Positions 19,597 through 32,254 of a stretch of 64,000 nucleotides of DNA are shown here, piece by piece (within the stretch, counting starts at the first letter, position 1; the number at the start of each line of letters is the position of its first letter). A program made the translations under genes and the position numbers. The stretch is from Hydnum rufescens UP504 (taxonomy: Eukaryota > Basidiomycota > Agaricomycetes > Cantharellales > Hydnaceae), in contig MU129094.1 in the NCBI GenBank assembly GCA_014904985.1, forward strand, positions 47,627 to 111,626, given 5' to 3'. The notes beneath the pieces are model-generated. The model was not told where the DNA came from and ran no database searches. It saw only the letters and a program-made list of their open reading frames with translations.

Positions 19597-20960
19597 TCAC
19601 CATGTGTATATTTCTTGAGCTTCTAATTTCGCCGTGTAAGAAAGAATGGATTTCCTATCTGGGCTAGATGCTCTCCCAGAGAACTTGAACATATGCCGTA
19701 TCTGGGTGCTCTGAGGCCAATGACTTATGATCAATTTCGGTAAGACACGGGAGATCGATGGGAAACCCACATATGTAAACAATGTACGATATATCGTGCC
19801 TGTCATAGCCATGGAAAAATATATAGATATATCCAGGCTGCCTCCGTCCATAAGTCGGCTCAAGACAGTATCCATCGCCTCCTTGCTAACGATGCCATAC
19901 CATCGTCGAGCATACCGCATAACGATTGCAACGTGCTTTTCGAACGATTGACGATTGTTTCTGCTCGCGACGCGTTCCTCATTCTTGAACTCTGAATTGA
20001 GCTTGGGAGCAGGGGTTGCACCGGAGACCACATCTCACTCATATGGTCTAAAGATTCTTCCTGGCCGTAAATCATCGGAGTCAATCCGGCTGATGTCAAG
20101 CAATGACGAGTGGCGGGTCTATTACCGTCATTTGGCCCAGTCGCTTCTTCGAAGGGCATGTTGGCCGCCGGAAGATGATCCGCGAAATCTGGGAGAAATT
20201 GACGTTCGACTTATCTTCCAACCTGAGTCTGGCGATTTCACAAGAATTACGCCAACGACCTTACGTAATTGAGGGCGCGTACTCCCAGTAGTTCTCGCCT
20301 CTGCAATTGTCGGCACCGTAGGCCTACCGCATTTGGCCCTGGGGTAAACATCCTCAAAGGCGACGAATTTATCCCGGAAAATGTGTTGTGTCCTTGACCG
20401 TGTGTGCACATTTGGGCTCGGAAATCAGATGACGATGAGGACCTGTTGGGTCTTTTCGAGAACAACGATCATAAAGAACCACGAGATGAGGCTTCCGTAC
20501 TTGGAACGTTTGGCAGGCCTGCGGCTAGGGACACACCTTCCCAATGTTCCCATCTCGAGCATTCTATCAACACCGGAGAACGAACTGAAGAAGCAACGAC
20601 GAAAGCCAGTTCCACTCGTTTTCTCGGTGGATCCATCGTCCGAGTCATTGCCGTATAAGGCACAACACCGACACTATTCTCATCTCTTTGTAATGTCAAA
20701 AGACGAGGCCAGAAATGGAAGGTGTTGCCCGCATGTTGGATGTGCACTCTATTCGACCTGTACGAGATAATAATAGGATTCCCGATGATTGAATACTGGT
20801 AGGATATTTCGCAATTGGATGATTACCCTCGATACCATGAGGGAGGAAGGAGTCACGATGCGTCTCTCTCGCATCTTTTGGCATCAAGATCAGCAAGGGG
20901 ATAGGCCAGAATTCTTGAATTTTTCTGTTTCCATGCTCTCATTGAAATACAGGCACATCA
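19597..20960 (-). pseudogene. Diverged copy of repeat-unit blocks f-g-h, least-decayed coding
   Basis: A 144-codon minus-strand segment (20031-19597) reads VAIVMRYARRWYGIVSKEAMD and YVGFPSISRVLPKL. The same order in decayed form is found in the reverse-oriented copies at 29.5-29.9 and 31.1-31.5 kb (VAIVTRYGKV…SNQIGRTSIFC). Upstream minus-strand segments (20409-20128, 20747-20469, 21087-20890) continue the homology with YFNESMETEKF and PFLASSFDITKR. I do not recognise the family. It may be the best guide to the ancestral protein of these blocks. Confidence 0.5.
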
Positions 20961-21590
20961 TCTCCATCGCTAGAGCGCAGTTCTCGTGGAGCAAGGTTTG
21001 AATCGTCGGAAACGAAGCGGAAGCAAAAGCCTCACAGCCACTGTTGCCCGACGCTCGTACGCAGGCTCGTTCCCAGCCTCTTGACACTCAACGGCTAGAC
21101 TGAACGCGAAGGATGAGGTCTTCTGTTGTCTGTCAAGCTTGAGCTGGGTACGAAAGTGGTGCACGCACGAAACTTCAATCTTTCCGCATCGATCGCTCTC
21201 CAGCTGGTTCGCTCTGTCTCATATCACTCTTTCCCAGTCCCCTGACGGTTCTTTCCGCAGTGTCCAATTGGGGGTCGCCTTCATCTAATACGCAGGAGAT
21301 CTCCCAAACTTGGGGTACTTCACACGTGATACTCCGAAGAGTTTAAAGCAGTGTTTCCTCGTCCAAAGGTTTTTAGTTTTCCTTCGCATGTCACTTTCAT
21401 GCGCATTTCAAATGATCCCCCGCTCTGTGGGATTGCGAACTAGGATCTTGCTACCGCCGTGGGGAGGTATGGTTCATCACCGCGATTGGTGCATGCTGGC
21501 CTTGTGTATAATAATCATAACGGTGTATTTGGTGGGGCCACATCGACGATCGCTCATGGACTTTGCTCTTGAATACTCGCTCGTATACGG
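20961..21590. other. No gene recognised
   Basis: Spacer between the repeat copy and the gene at 21594-23350. No long frame or repeat seen. Confidence 0.4.
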
Positions 21591-21593
21591 TGG

Positions 21594-23350
21594 TTACAAT
21601 ACATCTGCAGTCCGATTGTCGTTCAGTCTCGCGCCCCCTCCATCCAAATCTAGCACTGCCCTCCAAACCCGATCCATTGCCTCTCGCATATCTTGCCCTA
21701 CTTTGGCTGATGAGCCTGGTTGATAGCGGCCCACCACACTGCCATGGTCTCGGATAAGTTTTAACACATATGGCTGTAGTTCGGAATGTGTGACATCGGC
21801 CAATGCAGCTATGAATTTGGAGTGGGAGACGTGACGGAGACGAGAAGGGATCTGGGCGGTATTATAAAAATGATCGTGGCTCCTCCTAGGTTTGGAGAAC
21901 TTACCATAGGTCTGACACCGATGTAGAGGTGAGTGTCCGGGAGGGTCTTGACCACGGAATAGGCCAGTGCATCGCTCACTAAATCCGTCATTTCAGTTAC
22001 AGTGCTTCGTACAGTTTCCCGCATTTTAGGGCGCATGACTTCCCATCCTGCAACCCACTCTTCCATCAACGCGTCCCCTAATGCTGCCCATCTTCCCTCC
22101 TCCACGTCTTTCATCGCCCCCTTCGCTGCTTCTCGAATGGTATCCCGAATGGAGTTCCATACCTCGTCCCACTTGGTGTCATCTGTTACGAAACCATCGG
22201 CACCATGGGCCGCGAAAAGTGGAGTGGCTTGCATAATGGCATTAAACCCAGCGACCAGTGCGGCACCTCCCCTTCGAGCTTCAAGGAAGTCTCGATGGGC
22301 AAAGGTCACTACTAGAGATTGGAAGGCATCCGCATCCTCCATCGTGAGGCTAATACTTGACAATGCAGTGGTTCCGGCATTTAGTATGCTAGCCATCACG
22401 TCACGACGAGCAACACCTCGCATAGCATCTCCGACGTCGTCTTTCCAGAGAGTGGTTCGAAGCGTGGAGACTCGCAAATCTGCTAATACAGAACGGAGAG
22501 TTGGCTGGAGCGCCGAGAGCAGCTCCGATCGCAACCTGAATCGCAGAAAGGTGTGCATCTTCGACCTCCACGAAGATCGGATCATTGCCCGCAAAGCAAG
22601 GCGTATGAGCCATTGTGGCATCGCCCAGGCTATGCGGGCACGCCGCGAAACGGCGCGCGAGAGCTGTCGCTTCAATTTAAGGTAGATCTCCATGGTGATT
22701 ATTAGTCCTCCGTCGACCAGCATATTGATCAAGGTGTCCGCAAATTTCGTCGATAATGCGTGGGCCAAGGTTTGAGAGAGCGTTTCCCAGGGTGAATCGA
22801 ATGGGAGTCTATCCCATGGCACTGCGTGTCGCGCGATCACAACGAGCATTGTCCAAGAGAAGAAATAGCAATTGAAGCGCTGAAGGGTGTACCGTCCTGC
22901 CTTGTCGTCGCTGTGAATTCCAAAACAGATTTTAATGATGTTCGAAAGGTCCACGTCACTGCCCTGACAATGCAATTCGGCTAGGCAGGAGGAGGATTTG
23001 TCCAGGTTGGACAATGAATCAACGTCCTCAATGGTGTCAATCGATTCGGTTCCAACACTTGTTACAGCGTTCATCGGGTTAGTTTCATCACCCCTCCGAT
23101 CCAGACGTAATATGGAGTCGCCAGAAAGAATGAGAACAACATACTGGTGTTTGAGTGGTTTTGATTTCTCCATACGAAGCTGAAATGTGTTGATCTTGGT
23201 AGGACGAGGGCCAAGGGAATGATACCAGTCCATTATCCCGTTGTGTTGCCAGTCTGACCCAAATTGGATGCGAAAGGGACCGGCGGATCTGTGGGCCCTG
23301 GACGTGGTTATAACTGCATTAGAGAATGAGGTAGTGGCAGCAGAAGACAT
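21594..23350 (-). CDS. Unknown basidiomycete-type protein, two probable exons; possible papain-like N-terminal fold
   Basis: Exon 1 runs 23350-21905 (482 codons, MSSAATTSFSNAV start) and ends at ATG/GTAAGT. A second open segment (21808-21594) follows a CATAG acceptor, but the phase is off by one base, so the junction or the base sequence is uncertain. The N-terminal half has KHQYVVLIL (His68), CFGIHSDDKAGRYTLQ and RFNCYFFSWTMLVVIARH (Asn160-Cys161). A His on a strand followed by an NC..F helix recalls LRAT/NlpC-type papain-like folds. That is a guess from spacing only. The C-terminal half is alpha-helical and Arg/Ala rich. This is the only long host-like gene between the retroelement stack and the repeat mosaic. 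Confidence 0.6.
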
Positions 23351-24500
23351 GAACTAGTAACAAAGGGGGATGGTCGATGTCCAGATTGCAGTATACGAGG
23401 CGGAAAATAGTTGTCCAAGTCGCTCCCAAATATGGTACAAGTCAATTTTCAAAGGACACTAAGCTATAAAAAACGCATTACTGTACAAAAGGGACCGAAT
23501 AGCTCTCCAATTGACTTTCCTGCATGATGGAAGCGCGAAGCCCTGTATTTCCACAGGGCGGCGAGGTCGAGAATTTTGAGCATGGACCCCTCGCATCCGA
23601 CTCACAAGATGTCAGAAAAAAAAAGCCACCAGGAAACAACCGTACGGACTGTTGGATCGTCACGAAGAATGAGAAAGAACACTAGTGATCCCACCTGCAT
23701 TGGAATCAGAAAATATTGGGTTGAGAACATATATAGACCGCTCCGTTTTCGGATCGGTTTAACTTTTGTCCGTTGGAAGCACAGCCATAGACTTCGGAAA
23801 TGAAAGTTCGGATTATGCCTGCGGTTTACATCACGTGCCGGCGTAAGGTCATAACACTACACTACAATCACCTTGTATTCTGGCCCCGACGTATACTCCA
23901 TAATCTGGCTAGCACCTGCCGTCCCTGGCACGCTGGGATGTCATTAAAATTGCAGTCCGATCGTGCTCGTAACACAGTTGTCGGTGCTTGCCTGCGGGCT
24001 GCTCCGCAAGAATGACAAAGTCTCTTCCCATACTCCCTTCTTTTGATGAGGTAAATTTAAGTACCTTATGCCTATTGCATTGCGAGGCGGTCTAAAAACT
24101 CTCTCTTTCTTTTCTGAGGGTGCGGTTTGCTCAGCGATTTCTTTGTGGGATTGGAGGCTGACAACCTGCTCGAAGGGACAGTGGTGAGTATTCCATTCTG
24201 TTTCGTAAGACGGACACGCGAGTGTCCAAAAATTGGAAACTGAAGGGCATGTGCCTCCGAGCACGTCTGTATCCATGCCAAACGGCGTGAATAGTCTCGA
24301 TGTTGGCGCTTTGTAGGACGAGCACTCAGACGGTAGATCCGCTCAGCGCACAGGTCCGACGTCTGCTTTCGGTACTGGCCCTCGTTTCTTTTCTCTTCTA
24401 ACCTTAACTTATTAGTATGAGACCGTCAGAATCTCTATTCTCGTCTCGCGAAGGACGAGTAGTGCATGTCGCAAGTGTGGGAAACGGCCCGCCCTTTGGA
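23351..24500. other. Upstream region of the 21.6-23.35 kb gene, no gene recognised
   Basis: Short frames only. The part from about 24300 starts to resemble block h of the repeat unit. Confidence 0.4.
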
Positions 24501-24527
24501 GGACTAATTATTGGTGTATGACGTCCT

Positions 24528-25330
24528 TTGCTATCGCAAAGAGATGAGAATAGTATCGTTTTTGCGCCTCATCAGCCGAACACTCCGACAGTGGATTCGC
24601 TCAGCACACGAGGTAAACCTTCGGTTTTGGAACGGCTTTCGTCGCTTCATTCGCTCCCTGGCGCGTCAGAGACGGGAGCGTTGGGAAGCAGTACCCCTAA
24701 GGCCCGGTCTACTAAACGTTCCAAGTGCGGAAGACTCATTCCGCCATTGTTTATGCTCATGATTCTTGGTAAGACCCAGCAGATGCTGAACTATCCTCGC
24801 ATGTCCGAGCCCAAATGTACGTACACAGTTAAGGATATATAGCTCTTTATGAAAGTGAAATGATCTTGCGGGTGGGGGGGACCTTGAACCTCACTAGGAC
24901 TGATCCTCCTGTCAATTGCACAGGCGGGAACTACTGCGAATGGACCACCCCCTCCTCAATTACGAAGTTCCTTGGCGTAATTGTTGTCGTGACATCGTCA
25001 GACGTGGGTGGTAAGCTGAACCAAGTCGGATATCACGGAATCCTTGGAAGAAGCGACTTGGGCCAGATGATGCTAGTACACGACTGGAGACCCGCTGATG
25101 AACCCACCTATGTCCCAGGCGTGTTCGCCACTTCTTGGCATCAGCTAGATTGCTCAGATATGATCTATGGTGGGGGTGATCTTGAATCGCTGCTGCTATA
25201 CGAACAGTGGCCTGTGGGATTCGGTGCTACTCTTGTTCCTGAGTCCAATTATCGGAAGTTCGATATTGATGAGTGCATTGTCCGCAGAAGTAATCACTAA
25301 TCCTTTAGAATCGCGTCTGGCAGGTTGTGA
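24528..25330 (+). pseudogene. Repeat-unit blocks h-g, reverse-oriented copy with two open frames
   Basis: Frame 1 (24528-24842) reads SQRDENSIVFAPHQPNTPTVD, TKRSKCGRLIPPLFMLMIL and CTYTVKDI, then a stop. Frame 2 (24860-25300, 146 codons) reads MILRVGGTLNLTR, ITKFLGVIVVVTSSDVGG and ATSWHQLDCSDMIYGG. The same order, more decayed, is at 28.5-29.6, 38.2-39.0 and (inverted) 51.5-52.6 kb. In other copies an AG/GTAAGT follows KLPDRTR, so an intron is likely there. Function unknown. Confidence 0.5.
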
Positions 25331-25849
25331 TCGTTACGCGATATGGTAGCCTCGATGAGCAAATTCATGTGCTTGGAGGCGAGTCCTGAAGCACGGTGTC
25401 GTACCAACGGGGCAATGGGTACTATCTTGAGCCAACTGGGTGAGGACAAGCTGACACGCCGGGATGAGAGACTTCGTGCCTATCAGTATATTGTTTATAT
25501 AAGCGGATCTCATCGATCTTCCGCATCTTATCCTAAGTCGCCCAGCTGAGAGCGCCAGGGAACGCGTCTGATTCTCATGGGAAGGGCATCCAGCCCGCAT
25601 TGGAAATCGATACTTTCCTGACGACACGATTGGATCCGCAATATGTGCATGCATCGCACGAGTAAAGAAAAAGGAGGACTGTGAGTGACCCTTGCGAATT
25701 GTTACCTCGCCCCCCCCTCCGCGATCTATAAACCCTCAGATTGAAACTGGCAGCCAATTCGTGGTCATCTCCTCCAGAGGCTAGGTGGACAGAATGAGAT
25801 CACACGGGGGCAGTGGAGTGCACGCGATTGTGCCCCTTACCCTTTCTCA
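25331..25849 (+). pseudogene. Repeat-unit block f, diverged
   Basis: Aligns with 29640-30170 in order. No intact frame. Confidence 0.45.
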
Positions 25850-26400
25850 TTTGTGGTTTGCTGATGCCAAAACTGGTGGGTGATAGATCACAGACACCGT
25901 CATGAGCAACACCAACGGCCTCACAGGATGAGGCAAATTTGACTCATCTCCTGGGGCCCCACCCGCCCGCGGAGTGAGAACGCGGCCCCTGCATGCTTCA
26001 CAGACGTAGGCTGGAAGGCCAAGGAGAAGAGAACGTCTTTGATTGCACATTCTATTAAGAAGTCAACCATGTCTCAGGCATCTGCACGCTTGACCCTTAT
26101 TCAAGTGCTGGTCGAGGCCACGTGGAGGATGGAATGCTATCCACCTTGTTTCCACCCTTTCCCATTGCCCGTTCTTCGGTGCTGGCGATGACCACCGCAA
26201 CACCATCTCTCCCAGTGGCCCTTAACGTTCCCCATGAACACTGGGGGGGTCACTGGCGAAGGCGGCTGGGGTGGCTGTTCCACACCGTCTTCCAGTAGGA
26301 TCGGCCACTTTGGTGGTGGCTCGGGGGCTTTTTCTCTGCTGAGGCACTCAATCCTCTCTGTTCTTATATAGCTCTGGGGACACCCAAGCCCACGCTATTC
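25850..26400 (-). pseudogene. Most diverged copy of the C2H2 zinc-finger gene
   Basis: Position, flanks and scattered identity match the other zinc-finger copies (for example AGACGTAGGCTGGAAGGCCA against AGACGAAGGCTGGAAAATTA). Both zinc fingers are destroyed. Confidence 0.55.
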
Positions 26401-27200
26401 TATATCTCTCATTAATTTACAATCGACCCTGGGCTCTTCTCTGGCAAAGGTCATTGTAGGCAACTTGTGTGGCCTTTATTCAATTACGATTAATCACAAA
26501 ATGTGATAAATCCCACGTTTCTTGATCATTATCAAGGCTGGAGAACCTGGAGGTGATTACTTGAAATTCGGGACTCTCAATCTAGGTGAGGCGATTCCAT
26601 TGTCCATCCAGCAAAATGATTCTTTTGTAGGCGCCAGGATGGTGGCGAAGGGCAGTATGGACTGGCCGCATCCAGAGCCGAACAGATAGCAGGGTTTGAT
26701 CGATGTGCCTTCGACCGCACGCAGTTCGTATGAGATCCTGTTCCCCAATCGCTATCAATTACAGTATATCTATTCGGACGCATTAGACATCCGTTTTGAA
26801 CGTGGCATTGGCGGCTCTTCCAGGCATGAAACAGGGCTGAAGCGCTAGCGCGTGTCCTCAGACGCAGAAGCGGGCACTGAAAAGTTACTTGCAAAACTTT
26901 GGGCAGCCAAGTTCTCTCGATAAGCCCCAGGGTGTTACGCGGTCCTGACTACATGGTAGCCGAGAGAAGACTGCGATGAGGGAGGTGAGGACCGGTCGCC
27001 GAAAAGTCCCTTGGAACTCTCAATAACCCAAGTCGAAGAAAAGGGCTATCAAGCCAAGTAACAACCGCAAGACAATACGCAGCTGTAGCAAGATCATCGG
27101 GTGGTGTCAAGATATCAAGCCGTGCGATCGCAGAAGAATACCCCATCTAAAGAAAAAGGTAAAGATCACACTTGAGCAAGAGACATTCAATTTGAACATG
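26401..27200 (+). pseudogene. Repeat-unit blocks d-c, reverse-oriented
   Basis: Plus-strand coding-like text SSYEILFPNRYQLQYIYSD, ALDIRFERG and SPKSPLELSITQVEEKG is read through several stops. The inverted counterpart is 53890-54375, where the minus-strand segment 54380-54024 is open for 118 codons. Opposite-strand frames are also open, so the true coding strand is unsure. Confidence 0.45.
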
Positions 27201-27289
27201 CTTCTCATTTTTGAGGTCGAGCCGGCGCTAAACTTCGTTTCACTCACATTGCATGCAATCTCATTCTCGGGTGTGGCATCGGCCAGGAG

Positions 27290-27850
27290 GTTCTCTACCA
27301 ACCCTCACTCTGTTTACCATGCTGTAGCTCATTCCGCGCCTTCTCGAGCCCCATACTTTGCTGAATCGAACTGGATGAGGATCGATAGTACACTTTATCT
27401 GAGAAAAAACTGACAATTACCTCCGTGTACTTGTTTGCGAGGTTCTTCGACTTGGAGTGCAAGGTCTCATGATTGGCCAGAGTTTGCTTGGCATCTCGGA
27501 CTGTCATCCATGAGTTTCTTGAGACATAGTAACTAAGCGTATGTCTTCTAAAGCGGCCTTGATAATAGTCAACGTCTGATCCATAAGATTCGACTTGACG
27601 AAAGCACCATCTGACGGAATCTTGCGGGGTTCGTGGTCGCCTTTCGAGGTCACTGGCTTTTCGAGGCAAAGCTGGCGAATGGGATTCTTCTTGACAGACG
27701 ATCCCTGTATCCTTGGTTGAAGTCCGTCGGGAGCTGTCGCCGCCGATGGTGGTGTCGAGTAGACGTTGAGAATATCATCCACTGGTTCTAAGGGCACGCG
27801 CCTCCGAGGCGAACGGACAGGGGGTGTAGGACTACGAGGTGGGGGTGGAT
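27290..27850 (-). pseudogene. Repeat-unit blocks a'-j: 'PVDDILNVYSTP' protein fragment
   Basis: Minus-strand segments 27797-27504 and 27669-27295 read EPVDDILNVYSTPPSAATAPD, VKKNPIRQLCLEKPVTSK and DAKQTLANHETLHSKSKNL across one frame change. The same block lies at 53280-53690 (+), 34840-35640 (+) and 42070-41300 (-). Unknown helical protein. Confidence 0.5.
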
Positions 27851-28490
27851 GCGGCGCAGGAGAACCAGAGTAGCTTCGAGGTCTACCTCAATGGGATTTG
27901 CGACTCGGAGATTGAGCACGCGGTCCCATAGGTCGACGGATGTCCATGGCATTGTTAGGGCACGACAGCATTCCCGCTATAACTGTTGGGGTGGTGCGGC
28001 CTGAAGGTTGAAGCAGTCGATGGAACACAACGAAAAGTTGAGGTTCCTCTGCAGCATCCAACAATACGCGTTTCAGTAAAGACCAACATGATCGCAAGTA
28101 TGACCCACCTTCCAATATGCTTTCCTATAGAGAAAGTTCGGTCCTGTGGGTTGATAGGTCTTTCGTGTGCGGGAGAGGGTAACATGTTCGTTGGGCGAAT
28201 GTTCGCTGTTCGGATGTTTCTGTGGCGATGGCTCGCGTGACCTTTGGCCAAACGAATGGTCATCCACGACAGAAGTCTCATTCGTTGACGATGTCCGAAC
28301 TGTGGCGCGCGACAGAAAGTTGAAAGAATACGTAGGTGACTATCTGAGCCATGCGCCCAAAAGCAATTCCAGTAAAATGACGAATGTCTGCTTGTCGCAG
28401 GCCATCCTAACATCCCGACATTCTGTCAGGGAGAAGAAAGCTTGAGCAATACATAAGTCTATGGTTACGTAAGTTTTTTCTTTCATCCGC
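27851..28490 (-). other. Repeat-unit block i, reverse-oriented
   Basis: Carries the conserved CAACAATACGCGTTT and AGAAAGTTCGGTCCTG boxes that recur at 34.5, 42.4, 45.9 and 53.0 kb. Probably the spacer between divergent coding blocks. No secure gene. Confidence 0.45.
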
Positions 28491-29640
28491 ACCACCATGA
28501 GAGTATGGAAACAGGAAACTTTATGCGTGTTGGCGCATCTCCTTGCCAATATTGATCCCACAAGATGTTAGAGACTCGCCCTCCTTCGTATCGTGGCTTC
28601 TTCCTCCCTCATGCACCAAGGGAAATCATCTCATTACACGGCGTCCTCCTGGTATGCGACCATCTATCACCTCCCATAGGCCGAATAGTGCACGTCCTAC
28701 ATGCGAGAAATGGCCTGCCCTTCGAAGAAATAACTGTTGGTGTCTGGCCTTGTCTTCTGATATCACAAAGAGACCGGAATGGCAATGGTGTTGCGCCTCA
28801 CCAGCCAACCACTCGGACAGTGGATCCACTGGGCACGCCGGTCAAACGTTTGGCTCTGGAACCAGCGTTTGTCGGTGCTTTGGTTCATTCCCTGGCCTTG
28901 ATTGGAAAATAGGGAAGGCGTATCCCCCAGTCGCCGGTCGGCCAAACGTCCCAAGTCCGGAAGACTCATTCCGTCGTTCTTTATGCTCATGATTCTTGAA
29001 AAGACCCAGCAGATCCTGACTATCCTGTCATTTCCAAGCTCAAATATATGTACACCGTCAAGGACATAGGTCGCTACCCCCGCGAAGTGGTCTTGTGGGT
29101 GAAGACCTTAAACATCGGGCCAACCGCGGTAGAACCAATCATCTCGTCAATTGTACAGGCGAGAACCCTTGTGAAGGAACTACACTCCCCTCAATTACGA
29201 AGGCCGTTGGCGTAATTCTTGTCGTCATGAAATTGCCAGAGCGCACCAGGTAAGTCAGATCCCCAGATTTCATGGTCTACTTCGTGGCGGCTACAGAACG
29301 GGACCCATCCTTCGAAGAAGCAACTTGAGCCAGATGACGGTGATAAACGGTTGGCGACCGGCAATGAACTCGTTTTGTTTTAGCATCGTATTTACGATTT
29401 CTTGACATCGGCCGGCTTAGCTCAGATGATTTATTTCCAGGAAGAATCTTGGGACCATACAAGGAGTGGTTCGTGTATTCGGTGCAACCGTTGTTCCTGT
29501 GCTTAATTCTCAGAGCGCGATAACGAGGGACGGATTGCGCATAGAGACGATCACTAATAATTCACAATTGTGGCTGGCAGGTTGCGATCGTTACGCGATA
29601 CGGCAAGGTCGATGTATTGGCCTAGGTGGAGTCCTGAGGC
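28491..29640 (+). pseudogene. Repeat-unit blocks h-g, reverse-oriented
   Basis: Near-identical inverted counterpart of 51540-52600. It holds HSVVLYAHDS and YTVKDI-like fragments and VGVILVV in broken frames. Confidence 0.5.
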
Positions 29641-30170
29641 AATGACATCGTTCACCAGCGAGGAGATGGGTACTCTCTTGGGCCGGACGGAGCCTAGATA
29701 TATATTTTTTGGCTACGATAGGCGTATCATACATCGATCTCCCATCGATCGTTCATGTCTTACCCAAATTGATTGAAAGCCATGGCCTCGAAGCAACCAG
29801 ATAGGGCGTACATCCATTTTTTGTTTCAGAAGCATCCAGCCCAGATAGGAATTCGATACTGTTGTACAGGCGAGATTGAACGTACAGTATATACACATAC
29901 ATGGCAAGAGGAGAGAAAAGGAGGGAGGTCAAGCGACCCTCATAAATGTTACATCGCCCACGCCGCAGGTCTCATCTACACAGGCCCCCACTGAGACTGC
30001 TCATGAATCCATGGCCACCTTGCGAGTCAAAGGTTCAGCGAGGGACAATGGGGCAGCAGAGTCCACGAGAGTGTCTTCTGCCCCTATCTATTTGTTGTTC
30101 GCTGAAGCGAAACTTGTTGATGGCTAATGGATCGCCGACGCTGTCATAGTCAACACCAATCGCATTCTTA
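29641..30170 (+). pseudogene. Repeat-unit block f
   Basis: Contains a GTATATACACATACATGGCAAG segment and fragments of the 19.6-kb frame (SNQIGR, TGEIERTVYTHTW). No intact gene. Confidence 0.45.
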
Positions 30171-30171
30171 A

Positions 30172-30659
30172 GGAACAAGCTAATTGGACTCACTTCTTCT
30201 GACCCATCTGCCTGTGGACATCCGTGCCCGTGCCGTGTCAAGTTCGTCTTGTACGAAAAAGCCGAGCCGCAATTTTCGCAGACGAAGGCTGGAAAATTAA
30301 CGAGAAGAGAACATCCTTGGTGAGTTGCACATTCCATCAAGAAACCGGCATACGCACGCTTGGCCCCGTGTGTTTGTTCTGGTGCTGCTCGAGTGCACCT
30401 GGCCGCTGGAACGCCATCGGGCAAATATGGCACGTGTACCGCTTCTGGACGTTCTTCCTCTCCCCGTCGCTCGCTTTTTCGGGGGTGGTGTCGGTGCTGG
30501 GGACCACTGCAACACCACCCCCAGGAAGGGTGGCGCTGAGGGTTCCCTGGCCGACGCCAGGGGCACTGGAGGTGAAGGCGGGTCAGGCGGGTGGTGTGCA
30601 TCGTCTATCAGGACTATGTCGAGGTAAGAACGACGACTTTCGTGGCGGATCGGGGGCAT
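30172..30659 (-). pseudogene. C2H2 zinc-finger gene, tandem copy 1, frame-shifted
   Basis: Starts MPPIRHESRRSYLDIVLIDD at 30659. Finger text is present but in another frame because of single-base indels in C/G runs. The 3' stop is lost by a frame change after SEEVSPIS. Nearly identical to the copy at 31740-32240, with which it forms a tandem duplication. Confidence 0.75.
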
Positions 30660-30841
30660 TTTCTTTGCTGAGGCACCTCATCCTCTCTGTTCTTATAGCC
30701 CTGGGGAGCGCCTAAGCCTCCGATATTCTATATCTGTGATTTACAATCAATCCTGGGCTCTTCTCCTGGCAAAAGGTCATTGTAGGCAATTTTGGTGCCT
30801 TTATTCAATTAACGATTAATCAAAGCAGGTAAGCACAAAAG

Positions 30842-31740
30842 AACGAGCTTCGTGGCGGCTACAGAACGGGACCCATCCTTCAAAGAAGCGACTTGAGCCA
30901 GATGACGGTAATAAACGGTTGGAGACCGGCAATGAACTCGTTTTGTTTTAGCATCGTATTCGCGATTTCTTGACATCAGCGGCTAGCTCTAGATGATTTA
31001 TTTCCAGAAGAATCTTGGGACCATACAACGAGTGGTCCGTGTATTCGGTGCAACCGTTGTTCCTGAGCTTAATTCTCAGAGCGCGATAACGAGGACGGAT
31101 TGCGCATAGAGACGATCGCTATCAATTCACAATTGTGGCTGGCGGTTGCGATCGTACGCGATACGGTAAGGTCGATGTATTCCTTAGGTGGAGTCCTGAG
31201 GCAATGACATCGTTCACCAGCGAGGAGATGGGCACTCTCCTTGAGCCGGGCGGAGCCTGGATATATTTTTTGGCTACGATAGGCGTATCATACATCGATC
31301 TCCCATCCGATCGTTCATGTCTTACCCAAATTGATTGAAAGTCATGGCCTCAGAGCAACCAGATAAGGCGTACATCCATTTTTTGTTTGAGAGGCATCCA
31401 GCCCAGATAGGAATTCGATACTGTTATACAGGCGAGATTGAACGTACAGTATATACACATACATGGCAAGAGGAGAGAAAAGGAGGAAGGTCAAGCGACC
31501 CTCATAAATGTTACATCGCCCACGCCGCAGGTCTCATCTACACAGGCCCCACTGAGACTGCTCACGAATCCATGGCCACCTTGCGAGTCAAAGGTTCAGC
31601 GAGGGACAATGTGACTGCACTGGGGCAGCAGAGTCCACGAGAGTGTCTTCTGCCCCTATTGATTTGTTGTTCGCTGAAGCGAAACTTGTTGATGGCTAAT
31701 GGATCGCCGACGCGTCATAGTCAACACCAATCGCACTTCT
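30842..31740 (+). repeat. Second copy of blocks g-f in a 1.56-kb tandem duplication
   Basis: 30842 onward repeats 29275 onward (GCTTCGTGGCGGCTACAGAA), with the order g-f-e preserved. The match runs through the zinc-finger copy to about 32300. Confidence 0.7.
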
Positions 31741-32240
31741 TAAGGAACGAAGCTAATCGGACTCACTTCTTCTGACCCATCTGCCTGTGGACATCCGTGC
31801 CCGTGCCGTGTCAAGTTCGTCTTGTACGAAAATGCCGAGCCGCAATTTTCGCAGACGAAGGCTGGAAAATTAACGAGAAGAGAACATCCTTGGTGAGTTG
31901 CACATTCCATCAAGAAACCGGCATACGCACGCTTGGCCCCGTGTGTTTGTTCTGGTGCTGCTCGAGTGCACCTGGCCGCTGGAACGCCATCGGGCAAATA
32001 TGGCACGTGTACCGCTTCTGGACGTTCTTCCTCTTCCCCGTCGCTCGCTTTTTCGGGGGTGGTGTCGGTGCTGGGGACCACTGCAACACCACCCCCAGGA
32101 AGGGTGGCGCTGAGGGTTCCCTGGCCGACGCCAGGGGCACTGGAGGTGAAGGCGGGTCAGGCGGGTGGTGTGCATCGTCTATCAGGACTATGTCGAGGTA
32201 AGAACGACGACTTTCGTGGCGGATCGGGGCATTTTCTTTG
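31740..32240 (-). pseudogene. C2H2 zinc-finger gene, tandem copy 2, frame-shifted
   Basis: Finger 1 is intact and in frame with the N-terminal region (RYTCHICPMAFQRPGALEQH). The start codon frame is shifted by a one-base loss in a C run, and a G-run deletion shifts the frame after HTG. Confidence 0.75.
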
Positions 32241-32254
32241 CTGAGGCACCTCAT

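Noticed and set aside
21808..21905. Confident intron joining the two segments of the 21.6-23.35 kb gene
   Set aside because: Donor GTAAGT and acceptor CATAG look good, but the phase differs by one base, so the join is left open.
22002..22685. 227-codon plus-strand ORF
   Set aside because: Antisense to the 482-codon exon at 21905-23350; Ser/Arg-rich composition is typical of a shadow frame.
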